Source of the DNA: Symsagittifera roscoffensis
Taxonomy: Eukaryota; Xenacoelomorpha; Acoela; Convolutidae
Direction: 5' to 3'
Assembly: GCF_963678635.1 (NCBI RefSeq)
Contig: NC_087066.1
Location: 54,328,312-54,392,311 of the forward strand
Length of the DNA: 64,000 bases
Under the pieces are notes generated by a model, which worked only from the letters and a program-made list of their open reading frames with translations, was not told the DNA's origin and did no database searches. This document shows, in pieces, positions 1-13,000 of this stretch. The translations under genes were made by a program, and so were the position numbers. How positions within the stretch are numbered: position 1 is the first letter of the stretch; every line of letters starts with the position of its first letter.

Positions 1-38
1 AAAAAGCTGGTTTAACTAGCTCCTAATAGTAGTTGATT

Positions 39-437
39 CAGGGGCGGATTTAGAGGGGGGGGGGGGGGGGGGGGGGAACGCTTCTTTCCTCAAGGATTGG
101 ACCCCCTGCCGACCCAAAGGGTCAGCTTTGTACTATTTTGAGATATCCATTTTTGGCTGACTGACCCTAAAATATTCTAAAATATACTAATTTTGAGGGG
201 GGAATGCGCGCTGATTTTTTAGTCAGCGTTGTCCAAAACCTTTTTTTTTTTACCTTTTTGGCCTGTTTCAATCAAGAATTTGCTTGCGGCGCAGAAAATT
301 TGGTCAAAATTGGTCTTTTTGGTGATTTGGGACAGCTCAAAAAACCAATTTGGTTGACCTAGAAAAAAAATCGACAAATATTTCGGTTTTTTTGAAAGTC
401 CCTCCCACCCCTCGAGAATATCCTAAATCCACCCCTG
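39..437. mobile_element. hAT-like MITE, copy 1
   Basis: Short non-coding element with inverted ends: it opens with CAGGGGCGGATTTAG and closes with CTAAATCCACCCCTG. A long G run follows the left end. The flanks AGTTGATT and GGTTAATT are a decayed 8-bp duplication (6/8 identical). The same family recurs at 4864, 12276, 20801 and 24851. CAGGG-type ends with 8-bp duplications fit the hAT superfamily. No transposase is present. Confidence 0.75.
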
Positions 438-932
438 GGTTAATTTCTGTGATATGACTGTTTGCTTGATGATTTCAACCATTTTTGTTTATAAGCTTCT
501 ATTATAACTGACTTGAATTCTTGCATTTACTATTTCTGTTCTCTTTTTTAAATTGAGGGCTATTTTCATGACAGAAAGACCGAATGCTCGAAAGGTTCAT
601 CCAATAAGTTTCTTCTAAACGTTCCAAAGCAGACTATTTTTCCGGCGCAACCTTGTAATATATTTAAGAAAACCGAATTTTTTTGGCGAATTTAATTTTT
701 CGGGCATTGGAACCTTCTGGTATGAGCAATCCCACATCACACTCTGCTTACGTGATGCTCTTCTTGTCGTTGGGTGGCTGATTTGAATGATAGAAGGAGC
801 AAAAAATTGGAAAATTTCTACCAATCAGAATCGTCCCAGTGTCATTTTTATAACATTCGGTCCTTCTATCATTCGGGGCGCCACCTTTTTATGTACTGTC
901 GCTTGATGGTGTTTTTTTTTCGTGGGGTGTAG
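438..932 (+). other. Intronic sequence upstream of the first visible spondin exon
   Basis: No coding segment supported. The stretch runs up to a 3' splice site ending GTGTAG at 932. Its poly-T tract (912-920) is compatible with a pyrimidine tract. Confidence 0.5.
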
Positions 933-1064
933 GGTCGGCGGCGGACTATTTGGCCACGAACCCACAGATCAGACAGTGTTGTGCTTGTGGAAGAGCCAAC
1001 TATAGAATCAACTTCGCCGCCCTGTGGGACCAGCAGACAGATGTCAACGGAAAGACACCCTTTG
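933..1064 (+). CDS. Spondin exon A (start of Spondin_N)
   Basis: Acceptor GTGTAG before 933, donor G|GTCAGT after 1064. Translates as SAADYLATNPQIRQ..., then CCACGRANYRINFAALW, matching the family pattern of a Cys-rich start followed by A-x-Y-x-(I/V)-x-F and a Trp. Ends in phase 1 and joins the next exon as GAG (Glu). Confidence 0.85.
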
Positions 1065-4000
1065 GTCAGTATATTGCATAATTAATTTAATAAACTGATA
1101 AATAAATAAATGATTTTTAGGCTCACAATCAGACAAGATATTCGTAAATGTATTCCAAAGACACCAGTTGGTCGGTATTGCATATTTAAATGAATAAACA
1201 CATAAATAAATAAAACACAAAATTGTTTTCAGGCTCACAATCAGACAAGTACTAGATATTTATAATAACTGTTTCCTAAAGACACCAGTTGGTCGGAATT
1301 GCATAATTAAATAAATAAATCAAAAATAAATAAATTATTTTTAGGCTCACAATCAGACAAGTGCAATATATTTGTAATAACTATATCCCAGAGTGAAGCC
1401 TGAGAGAACGCCAATAGACCAAATAGTGCGTTTTCAAATGTCTCATAATTAACTCCAATATAGCTACCTTTCGATGAGTTCCATATTTGTATTAAAAAAA
1501 TTTTTTTTTAAACATATCTTTGGAATCCTAGTTACAATTGTAATGGTTTCTATATGGACTCACAATCAATCCTTATCAACTATTGCCCGCATTTAAGTTT
1601 AGGTTTATCCAAGTTTGCGATTTCATATAAAAACCATTACAGTTGTAATTTGGATTCCAATAAAATGTTGAAAAAATTCTTTTTATACAAATATGATGTA
1701 CTTGTCTGATTGTGAGCCTGGAAACAATTTATTTTTTAATTTATTTATTTATTTAAGTAGCGGCTTAAAATATCAATTATAACGGGTTATTATGCTGATT
1801 TTTGAAAATTAAATTTGAACAACTATTAACAAAACTAGGTGTTTGAAAGATTTAAAATCGATTATAATCGTGAAATTTTCCAACAGATTATAATCTTTTA
1901 TAATCCATTAAAATTGATTAGAAATCATATAAAAAACAAACCCATTATAATCGATAATTTTATCTTATTCTAACAAAAAATTGTCACATGAAAATCCTAT
2001 TAATTTTCTTGTTTTTGTAGGTTATTATTTTTCTGTCAATAATAAACTTCGAAACAATAGAGATCTTGTCATAATTCGAATCATTTGAGCACAAGAATTT
2101 ACCACAAAACAAAGTTTCATAGAAATACTTTCAACCTAGTTGAAAGGTTCTAGCGGTACGAAAAAAAATTTTTTTTTCCAAATACAGTGCTGATTTAAAG
2201 TATCCGTACAAACGCATTAAACTAGAAATTTAAAACTAGTTTGTCTCAAAATGGGTTGACTTTGGGTGAAAAATGATGAAGACAAAATTTGCTTTGAATT
2301 TTAGCTGAACTAATATGATGCAATTTGCTTTGCAAAGTTCGGGCTCAAAATTCTTCCATAAAAATGGATCAGTTTTGGCTTTTTTTATTCAATCAAAGTT
2401 TACGCCGAAACTACCTGGGATTTCACTGACACAATCATATCACAATGAGCCTCTCATGTAGTTCAACAAACTTTAACAGGGGTATACCATTCAAAAAAAT
2501 TGCAAATTAATAAAAAATTGTTATTAAATGCAAAGCTGGTATTTTAAATAGCAAAAATGACCTTTTTTGTCTATCAAATAAAAATGAAATTTTGTGTTAA
2601 ATGTCTTGGAGAGTATACTCATCCTAACTTTTATTGGGCTAGGTAAGAGGCTCACTTTAATTTAATTGTGTCAGTGAATGACCAGGTAGTTTCGGCGTAC
2701 ATTTTAAACAACTAAAAATAGCCAAATCTGATCCACTTTTGGGGTAAAAAATTGAGCATGAACTTTGCAAAACAAATTACACCATTTTATTTTTGCTGAA
2801 GTTATAAGCAAAAATATTCTTCACCATTTTTATCCATAAGTCAAAGCAATTTAAAAGAAAGGCATTTTAAAGTTCTAGTTTAATGCGTTTTTGACCGGAT
2901 AGCCTAAATCAGCACAGTAAATTATGAAACTAAATGAACGTGCTAATATTTTGGTGGTTAAAAAACTAAAAATGTGCATCATGAAACAACTTTTATCTTG
3001 AAGAAATGAAAAAAAAAAACTAATTTAATTGATTCGAAAACTGCTAAAAACAATTTTCCCCCTTTTCACACGAACTAACGTCTATGAAAAGCTTAAATTA
3101 TAACCAATTTAGATGCAAGGTTGCAGACTAAAAAGGCAAACAAAAGGGATTATAATTGATTACAATCGACTAAAATCTAGTTTTTGTTCATAACTAAAAA
3201 GTTAGAAATTGGGATAAAAGAAATCGATTACATTCGATTAGAATTGAGTCGAAAAAAAATGCAGTAACAATCGAGTTTACTTGATTGAAATGCAATATAA
3301 CTAATTATGATTTGTTTTTTTTTTTCAGAAAAAAAACAGAGTTCATAGTCAACTTTTAATTGATTGTAAAAGATTTTTTCTAATTTTTAGTAAGACTGAT
3401 GCTAAAATTGTAAAATAATTAATTATTAACGCTTCAAACTGGATGCGGGTACTCAGCTACTAAAACACGAGAGAAAAAATCCACATTGATCCATAGTTTC
3501 CTTCCACTTATTGGTATACCTTGTTCTTAAACTCATCAAAAAAAATTGCGCCAAAGGATACAAGCGAGTATCAAGCAAATATGAAAAACTTTTTCGTTTT
3601 ATTTTTTTCCTTTGTTCTATCTATCTTATTTTAGTATGAGTTTTTTCACTCTTATCAAAAATATCCTATTTTAGACAATATTCAGACAGGTAAGCTCAAA
3701 TCTCAAATTATATCTAAATTTTAGTCCAGAATGTAGACAAAGCTATTTTGAGAAGAGAAAGTTTCCAATTCAATTGCTATTCCCGAAAATTGAGTTGCTC
3801 AGAGGGACTACATTTGACTGTCCAAAGACTTGTTCTCCGTTTTGTCAGCTTTAAAAAAAATCAGTAGTTTATTTTTTGCTAACAAAAGTGAGCAGTAAAA
3901 TCATTATAATCTCAACTTGAAGCTCAATGAAAAATCAGAGTAGTGAGTTCAAATAAGTTACGAAATTATCACTGATAAAGTTTATCATTGCCTTTAGAAG

Positions 4001-7000
4001 GACGAAATCAAGGTATGGATGTTCTTTCGAGTTTCAGGAAAAGTTTTTATCAGAAGTATTCAATTGAAATTTTCAGTGTTTATCAATCCCCCAAAGTTTG
4101 GGAGAGTTTTGGCGTCTTAAAAATGATTGTCTGAATGTCTAACCAACTGGAACCATTTTAATGTGTGTGGCTGCTTTTTGTTTTTCATAATCCGCAAACT
4201 AACGGCTGTCATAAAAAATAGTTAATTTATAATTGCTCTAACAAAAGGTAATTTTTGAATTTTTTCTCTGGGAAAAATTCCTGGGATCCTTGGCCAAAAA
4301 AAACGTTCTTTGTCGGGTCTTTGCTTTAGTTGGGTCTTTGAATATATACCGGGATCCAAAATTGAATAATCAACTTTCGAAAGGAATAAGCAAATCTATA
4401 AGCCTAACTTGGAACCCAGTAAAAACTCGTTGACAGCCCTATCTTTTAAAAATAAAAAAAATTTCATATTTCGTAAGGACTCAAAAATGGGTGAAAAAGA
4501 CTAAAATATAAAACTAAATCTTTTTAAGCTTCAGATTGAGTTTTGAAGTAACTCCAAAGTTTTTTAGTGTCAATGAACAAAAAGAAAACACTTATCCAGG
4601 AGGTAAATCTGAAGTCAATATCTGCTTTTTCTAAAACGAAAGCAATTTCTGCTCGCTGATTACGAATAGGCAAACGGAGCAAAAACCACGCCATTTACTT
4701 TAAGTTTGAATTTAAATTTTAGTTATTAGGTTTTGCAGCGTAATTAAAAGTTTGCCAGTTTACCTTTTCTAATTGGGTAAATTTTGTCAAAACAATGCCA
4801 GTCATAAAAATTTCTTGAAGTTAAAAGAGCTCAAGGATTTTTTTAAAACTCAAACATCACATACAGGGGCGGATCTAGGATTTTCTCGAGGGGGGCGGAT
4901 TTTCGAAAAAAAATTCGAAAGTTTTGACGACCTTTATTTTTTTTAGTTCGACCAATTTGATTTTTCGAGCTATCCCAAAGCACTGTTTTGACCCTATTTC
5001 GGCTAAATTTTGTGGCAAATTCTTGAAAAAACAGTCAAAAGCCGTTTTTGAGACCTTTTTGAAAAATTTTGATCAAAAAATCGCGTTTTTTTTTGGCGCG
5101 CGCTCCCCCTCAAAGTTAGTATATATTGGCGCCAATGGCGCCTTTAGAAAAATTTTAGGGTCGGTCGGCCAAAAATGGATTTCTGAAAAAGTATCAAAGG
5201 GGGACCCTTTGGGTCGGCAGGGGGTCGAATCCCTGAAGGGGGGCGTCCGCCCCCCCCCCTCCTTCCCTCTAAATCCGCCCCTGATCACATATTTTTTTCA
5301 AAGTCTGTTATTTTTTCGGTTTTCTTGATTTCATTGACATTTTTCAAAGTTTTTGTTGGGTATGTTGTATAACTTTAAACCTTGACAAAAAAAATCCTGA
5401 AAAAGACTCATCTTTGATGTTTTAATAAATTTGATTTTGAGTAATTTCGTCATTCTGTCATTTTTTTCAGGAATACCCTTAGATTTCTACACTAGCAGCG
5501 AGCGCGGTATGAACAAATCATCCACAATCATAAAATAGCAGATGAAAAATAATTCAATCTCATCTGAAAATGAACTAACTGAGAGTAAATAAAACCAGCG
5601 AAATATAAACGAACCGAAAAAGCGCGGATTATATAAGCCAGCCAAAAAATTACATAATTAGAATGAATTTGCACAACTTTCGTAACTGCTTATTAATTGT
5701 TACATAACTTTAGCATAACATTTACGTATTTTCGGCAAGTTGATACTTCGGCTGGTTCAGACTTCGGCTGGTTTATATACCACCGAACTAACTATCAGAT
5801 CTACTAAATTTCTTTGCGTTTTGGTTAATCAGGCGCGGATTTAAGGTTTTTTTTGTGGCGGACAAAATCGATTTTTATTCTTTTTTCCTTTTTAGAATGG
5901 AATCCATTGATTTACAGAGCTCTTTTGAACTGCAGAAAAGAAATTACCCTACGTTACAAAAAAAACTCAGCGTTGTACACAAATTTTTGAGAATTGGTGC
6001 GAAAAGAGCCATTTTTCAAAAAACAGTGCCAAAAGAGAGCCAAAAAAGAGCCAAAAATAGTTTTGTTTTTGGGCTGTTTGGCCAATAATGGATTCCGTAC
6101 CCTTTGAGTGGCAAGGTTGTCAATTTCCTGAAAAACTTAAACGCATTAACCGTAATTTTAAATTCGGTTTGGAGCTGTCTGTAAATTCTTAAATTTATTT
6201 TAACTATGTTTTGAGTTGACTTTAAGATAGTTCTCTCCAACAAAAAATTGGCTTTGGAGCCTGGGCTGACCTTTGTACGCAAAAAATGCTTATCAAACAA
6301 TTCCATGCATGAAGTGTAGGGAAAAAATGCGCATCATGCAATTTCTTGATATGAAAAAATATGTATGATACGCATTTTTTATTTAGCTTCAAAAAATTTC
6401 CAAAACAAAAACTTTTGAAAAGTGCTAGATCAGAAGTTTTGATCACCCCGAGAGCTAAATGCAAATTTATGAATCAACTTGCAATTCTTACATCTAGGAA
6501 CAGACCTGATTATTATTTACACAACTGGATCAAAAAATAAAAATCAAAACAATAAAAAAATCCCACACGGCTTTTTATTGTTATGAGTTGTGTAAATAAT
6601 AATCGATTTGTTTCCTTCTTGAAAACAAATTCATTTTTTTTATTATTATTATTTACTATAGAGTACATCACTCCAAAATGGCAGTCGTTAATCGGGGCGT
6701 CACATGACGAGACATTCTCGCTGTGGCGGTACGAGGAACAAGCACCCGAACACATGAGGGCCGACATGTCTCTCGCCTCCGGCAGAATACAGCCCCGAAA
6801 TATACAGAACTTCCTCAAGGAGAATGTAAGACACCACAAACACATATGTCCTAATACTAGCGAGTTTAAGAGGATAGAGGTTCGAACCCCTCACGATCCA
6901 AAGGGTCCCCCTTTGGTTCTATTGCACGACATCTTTTTTTAGCTGACCGACCCTTAGACAATTTCCGCGTTTGTGTCTTATCACCTGTACAATAATATCT

Positions 7001-10000
7001 GACTTCAAATTTAGCTTCCATCATCTGTAAAAAGGAAAGCATTTATATTAAAATGAATAATTATTTCTCAAGAAAGGAACATTTTTGACATAGTTAATTA
7101 TATATAAAAAAAGTCCCATGAAAGAATCAAACCAAAAACATTTTGCGAGACGAGAAACCCAAGAAACTGGCAGCTGGATTCGAGGCGCCTCTGGTCTCAA
7201 TATTATTGAGATATGTGTGCTTGTTTGTTCATAGTTTCGAAGTGTGCGTACTGTGATCCGGATGCCAGACATTGCGGACGCCAAGGGCGATGCCAGTGCA
7301 CAGTTCTCGGTGGACAAGAAATTCCATCTGGCGTCATTCCTCGCTTTTATCAGTCCCAGTCCCGACTGGTAAGAATTTTAAAATATAACATCATATAGAT
7401 TATATATTATATAAATATACATTATAAAATATAACAGCACATGTGATAGGGTTCGAAACTCACATATGCTTGGTCATTGAATTAGTTTTTTATGGGGGTG
7501 GGGGGGGGGGGGGGGGGTGACTGAATGGTATGCGAAAACCGAACGAAGTGCTTGAGTAAGGTTCCAAACAAACGGGAAGAGCCTTTTTTACAGCTAACTG
7601 CATCAAATACGTTTTTCGACGACGCTTATAAGTTATAACCGCACATGTGATGAACAGAACAAGACCAAAGATAGCTACTCGAATAATGATGCAACGGAGA
7701 GGAAAGAGCAATTGGTGATATATTACAAAAAATGGCAGTTTCGAGTTAAACATCTCGATCGCTCTGTTATACTTCGAACAAAAATTATAATTTACTTCAG
7801 AGCAAAAATATTTGGAAAAAGAATCGTAAATTTTGAATTTATGAAACAACATTTTATCTGGCAGACAAATATATTTACAAAACTAACTTAGTTTCATGTC
7901 ATTACGGCGCCAAGCTCGGTTTTAAAACTAAGCACGTGTTTATTCTTTCACCCGTCTGGGTTCCACGGACACATCTTTTGCGGGAGTTAGAGCCTGTTGT
8001 GTGTAAATTTCGCAGTAAATGGTTCCTACAGAAGTGCCGACAAGCTCTTTTTTGTCAATCGATTCCGGAACAAATTATGTGTTGGCTGTAGAAATGAGTT
8101 CCTTTAAATGTCGCTGGATTCCACAACTTTTTCAGTGGATTTTGCAGTTAATTTTTCTTTTCATGGCTGGATTCCATCCTTTGTCGGTTAGCTCTGAAAA
8201 TACTAAATTTACTGCGGAATCCTCTTGTTTTTAAAATACATATTGTCACTGGATTCCAAATTTTTGCTCGCCTACCAAAACTTAGTTTTAGCGCCTAATG
8301 CGTGAGCATTTATCTTTCGATTCCATCAGAATTCCGACTTCCAAAAAAAGTTTCGAAATAGTGCGGTATCCAAAACAAATTATGCGAATCCAAGGGGCAA
8401 TGCATTCGGAATCCAAACCATTACCAAAATACCCGAGCTTGGCATCCTAATGGTACCATTTACTGAAATTGAAATAATTATATCGTGTATTTTAGTTCTC
8501 ATGTATTTCTCTAATAGCTCTCAAAGTTTCCATCAATTGTAATATAGCCCAGAACATTTTTCTCCAAGTGGTCTTCGTTCAACGAAAGTTTTTTTTGATA
8601 ACGTTGACAATAGTTGGGTTTGTAGTGCATTATGATTCTGTCAATTTGTTTTTTAAGCAAACTTTGCCGTGTTATGTTTCACCTAAAGTAATTGTGAATT
8701 TCACATCTTTTTCTGACCAAATGCACAAACAATTTATTAGTTTTTTGACTAACAGATTTTTTCAAAAAACAAAGAAATTTTGTTTTAGAGCTTGACGTTC
8801 GCAATTAAAGAGAGTGGTACATCCGATGAGTCTGACGATGCATTTTAAGGCAACCAGTTTTGGGGCCTTCAAAAATTTCACGCGGCTGTTTTCGAAATAT
8901 TACAGAAAAAACGGGAAAAAAAAGCTACGCGTGCTTATAGACAATGTCAATGCATATAATGAAAATTTACATTTTCGTCAAATTAGAGTTTAGTTAAGCT
9001 GATAACTTTAAGCTGAAAACTTTCACAGCTCAAGGAACAGTGATTTAACTTAATCATATCTATCCAAGGTATATTTTTGTTTAAGGGAGTGTCAATCTCA
9101 GCGTCGATTGTTTTTAATTCTACAGTTTTATTTTTTTGCTTTGTTTACGACTCTCAAACAAAGTGACGAGTTATCTATTATCGGGGTTGTTTTCTTATTC
9201 ACATCTATTTAGTTTTTCCGGGACAGTTCTTGACGAAGTGTTTAAAAATCATCTGGAAAACATCTAAACTTTGAAGTTAACTATAAAAAAGACAGTTCAC
9301 CTGTAATTATCACTAAAATATTATGGTTTAAACTGGCCAATTTAGCCAAAAGTCAGTAATTGTTTTGCATGAAATTTCCACTTTTATTGCATTCGTCACC
9401 TTGATACGATCAGCTTTCTTACTCTCGAACTAGCCCATTCAAAAGCTAAGAACCTTTTTTATGAAACCATCGGTCACAGAAATCCTCTGATAGTTCTGTC
9501 AATTTTTTTCTGGTTTTCGAAGACAGGATGAAGTGTTTTGTCTTCAAGTGGATTTTTTTTCTTTAGCCTCAATTCGACTTTTTAAATGGCCACTTTGAAG
9601 AAAATTTTTACGGCTAGTTTTATGTAAATTATTGGCCAGAGAATAGGGTTTGAAAATCAATTCAAGTCTCTGAAATCCAAAGGTACTGAGTTGCCATATA
9701 ATTCACTTAAGATATTAGCTTTTATTAGTGAATTCAAGTTACAATTCTCTACTTCCTGGAAAATTACAGTTAGTGGTAGCGTTCCGATTCCACTAACTGA
9801 CAATTACTCAACAAAGTTTGGAAATATTAGATCTATACGCAATCATGTGTATGGATATGATACAAAATTGAGAATAATTGTGAGAATTTAAAAATGCAAC
9901 CTTCTTGTAGTGCAGTCCCAATATACAAAAAATGCAACATTAAAGAAGAAAAAACTGGAAGCACTCCAAATAACAACATAGCTTTTCAAATTGGTCAAAA

Positions 10001-13000
10001 ACTAAAGAAATTCCGAATAAAAAAAAATTAGTCTAACCATTCAACTTGGGCTTAAAAATTTGCGCCAATTATCCTCTTGTGGCATTTAGTTGTAATAGTT
10101 TTTGTGTGGTTTTTTAGGTTTGTGGGGTTCAACTCCGTGGACTTGTGTGACCAAGACTGCACGTGGAAGGATAAAGTGAGCCTCAGTCTCTACCCCATAG
10201 ACGCAGGCACTCACTCCGGCGACAACTTCCTCGTAAGACATACCAAAACTAGCAGACCAGGTCCAAACATTTTAGTCTTAAATTTTTTGACCTTGTGATT
10301 ATCCTATTGCTTGAGTTTTAAACTTTTTGTTTTCATTTTTTATTTTTTTGTTGAGCAAAAAAAATGTCACGTTTTTTTAAAAGGTGATGTGTTTTTTGGT
10401 TCACGTTAAAATTTTCTTGCGGCTTGACGTTTTCTTTTTCAAGTCCACATTATAATATGGCGCTGTAACTATTAGGGTAATTGACAAAAATTGAATGTGA
10501 CTTATTATGGTGCCACTTTTCAATCATCACGCTTGCTCCGATTTGCTTACTTTCGGCACGAAAATCATAAGCAATCACTGTTCCGAAAATTCTGTTGTTC
10601 CGACTTTTGAGGTATTTTACCAGGCTGATTTTTTACCCCACCAGAAAGCAAGACTGCTCGTATCAAAGCAACGCCCTGAATACTCCGATTGCCTTTTTAG
10701 GTAAATGAAGCAGTTCATTAAAAAAAAAATTTGTGAATGTTTTTAAATCATCCCCCATCACGCCGTCTTAGGTACATAGTGACAGATTTCGCTACGATTA
10801 ATCTAGCATTTTTGATGGCAAATACTCTACTGGAGTTTTATTGTTCCGACATTTGAAGAAAATGGAAAAATTTTGCTCGGTGTGGTTTTTTTTTCATCGA
10901 TCGAATCGAAATAATATTTTTAAACAAAATTTTTTATACCCCACCCCATTGAAGATATCGACTTGCTGAGTCCACATTTAAAAAGTTATTTTACTTCCAA
11001 TTATTTTTTGTAAAGTTCTGGGGGTGTGAAAATTGCCAAACTGACCTTGTTGTGGACTAAATTATGCGCGTTTTGATGAGTTTATTCATAATGCTGAGAG
11101 CGTAACGCGAATTATTTATGCTTGGCGAATTATCCCGCACAACAAATTCGTTCCAAATTGAATTGAGGCTAGCTAATTGGTCGTATTATTTTACACTTTG
11201 ATTTTGTCCAAAATGTATAGGTTTTCAACATTTTCTTTTCCCAAAATTTATTCGATATGAATTAGGGGACAGTCGGAACATTCAGGGCTTTGCACTGATA
11301 TACGAGCAGTCTTGTTGCCTTTTAAAAACAAATCTTTCTGTATCACGGCAAAGTACTGAATGTTCCGCCAGTCCTATAATATGTCTGATATTGTTTTCGC
11401 TACCTCAACCTTAATAGTGCAATGTTTGATTTACTTAGCAAGATTTATAAAAATTAGAAAAACTTTTTGAGTCGCAAAAATTGACCACTAAATAAAAAAT
11501 TGAAAATTTAGCGCGCATTACTTGCCCAACGCTATAATTGGCAATTTTCAAACCCCACGCTAAAAATGACCGCAGTTGAGTTTTTGTTAAAACTGCGAGC
11601 TAATTATATCAATGTTTGTCATATCCATGAAAAATCTAACAATAATTGTGGCTGAAAAATTCAATAGAAAAAACCCGCACCGAGCACAAATATCTCTAAC
11701 TTCCTTCAAAATTTTGCGTTTCCAATAAGTAAAATGCAAATAGTGTGATTGATGGGTTCGGTTCGAATATTAATTTCAAAAGTAAATAATAAGTTAGGAG
11801 TTCCCATCAGAACAAAAATTTTTGGACCCATCAAATTTTTGACCCAGTTTTTTCAAATCAGGCATTGTTTCAATCGTAGTACAGACATGAATTTAAAAGT
11901 TTTAAAGTTATTTATTTATTTGAAATTCAAAACTTGAAAATTTTCCTAAAAATCAGAAATAGAAGTCAAAAATATTTAAGAATAGGAAAATCACGAAATA
12001 AATATTGCTTTTTCTTCGATTAATGATGTCTGTTTCATTTGTGTAGTCTTCGAGGGAGGAGTTAGTCACGCGGCAGAAGATCCAAGACTTGCGCTACCTC
12101 AACCGCAACAACTCCGACTCCCCCTTCTTCGAACAGGTTCCTCACACATATTGCGATAAGGGGACAATACCAGAGTTGCTGAAATTTGGGTTTAAAAAAA
12201 TCGAGTAGGGTTTAAAATCAATCCGAGTAAGGTTTTTTATGGTTTAAAAATCGAAGTAAAAAACTTTATAATATGCAGGGGCGGATCTAGGATTTTCTCG
12301 AGGGGGGGGGGCGGATTTTCAAAAAGTTTTGGAAAATTTTGAAAGCCGTTTTTTTAGGTCGACCAAATTGATTTTCGGAGCTCTCCTAAAGCACTAAAAA
12401 GACGCTGTTTTGACGAAATTTTCCGCGCCGCAGGCAATTTTTTGAATAAATAGGTCAAAAAAGCCGTTTTTGGGCACTATTTGAAAAATTTTGACAAAAA
12501 AAATCGCGTTTTTTGGCGCGCGCTCCCCCTCAAAGGCGCCTTTAGAAAAATTTTAGGGTCCGTCTTCAAAAATGGATTTCTCAAAAAGTACCAAAGGGGG
12601 ACCGTGAGTAAAAGCGTCCGCAGACGTAAGAGAGCAGACGAGAGATAGAGCTCCGGTGTTCGATCCCCGTAATGCGCCAACAGTTTTACTCAGTTGCGAT
12701 TCAAATTATGTAATTTTTTTTGTCATTTTTGCTCCAGGTGCGTAATTCTATCCCCAGATTCGCAAGTGTGGATTTGATTCGTACAGCTGTGAGAGACGAT
12801 GCATGCCAAGCTAGCAACTACAACCCAGCATTCAGCGCCAGTGAGTCCCACTATTATCATTCCAAAATGGCCTAAATTTTCCACAGACTTAATTTTTTCC
12901 ATCGATTTTTTGAGTTCTAAAATCTGGTTGGCAACCATTATTTTCAGGCATTCCGTCCTTTGGTTATGAGGGATTCTCCAAGCTCACATTTTGCTCTAGA

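Noticed and set aside
4924..5328. 134-aa frame and its antisense partner
   Set aside because: Lies inside the hAT-like MITE; similar translations appear from other copies because of shared sequence, not coding.
6842..6900. Functional tRNA gene near GAGGTTCGAACCCCTC
   Set aside because: B-box-like motif only; no A box at the right distance and no acceptor stem. Other tRNA-like spots (12650, 15175, 30088, 50240, 59010, 59970) also fail as complete cloverleaves.
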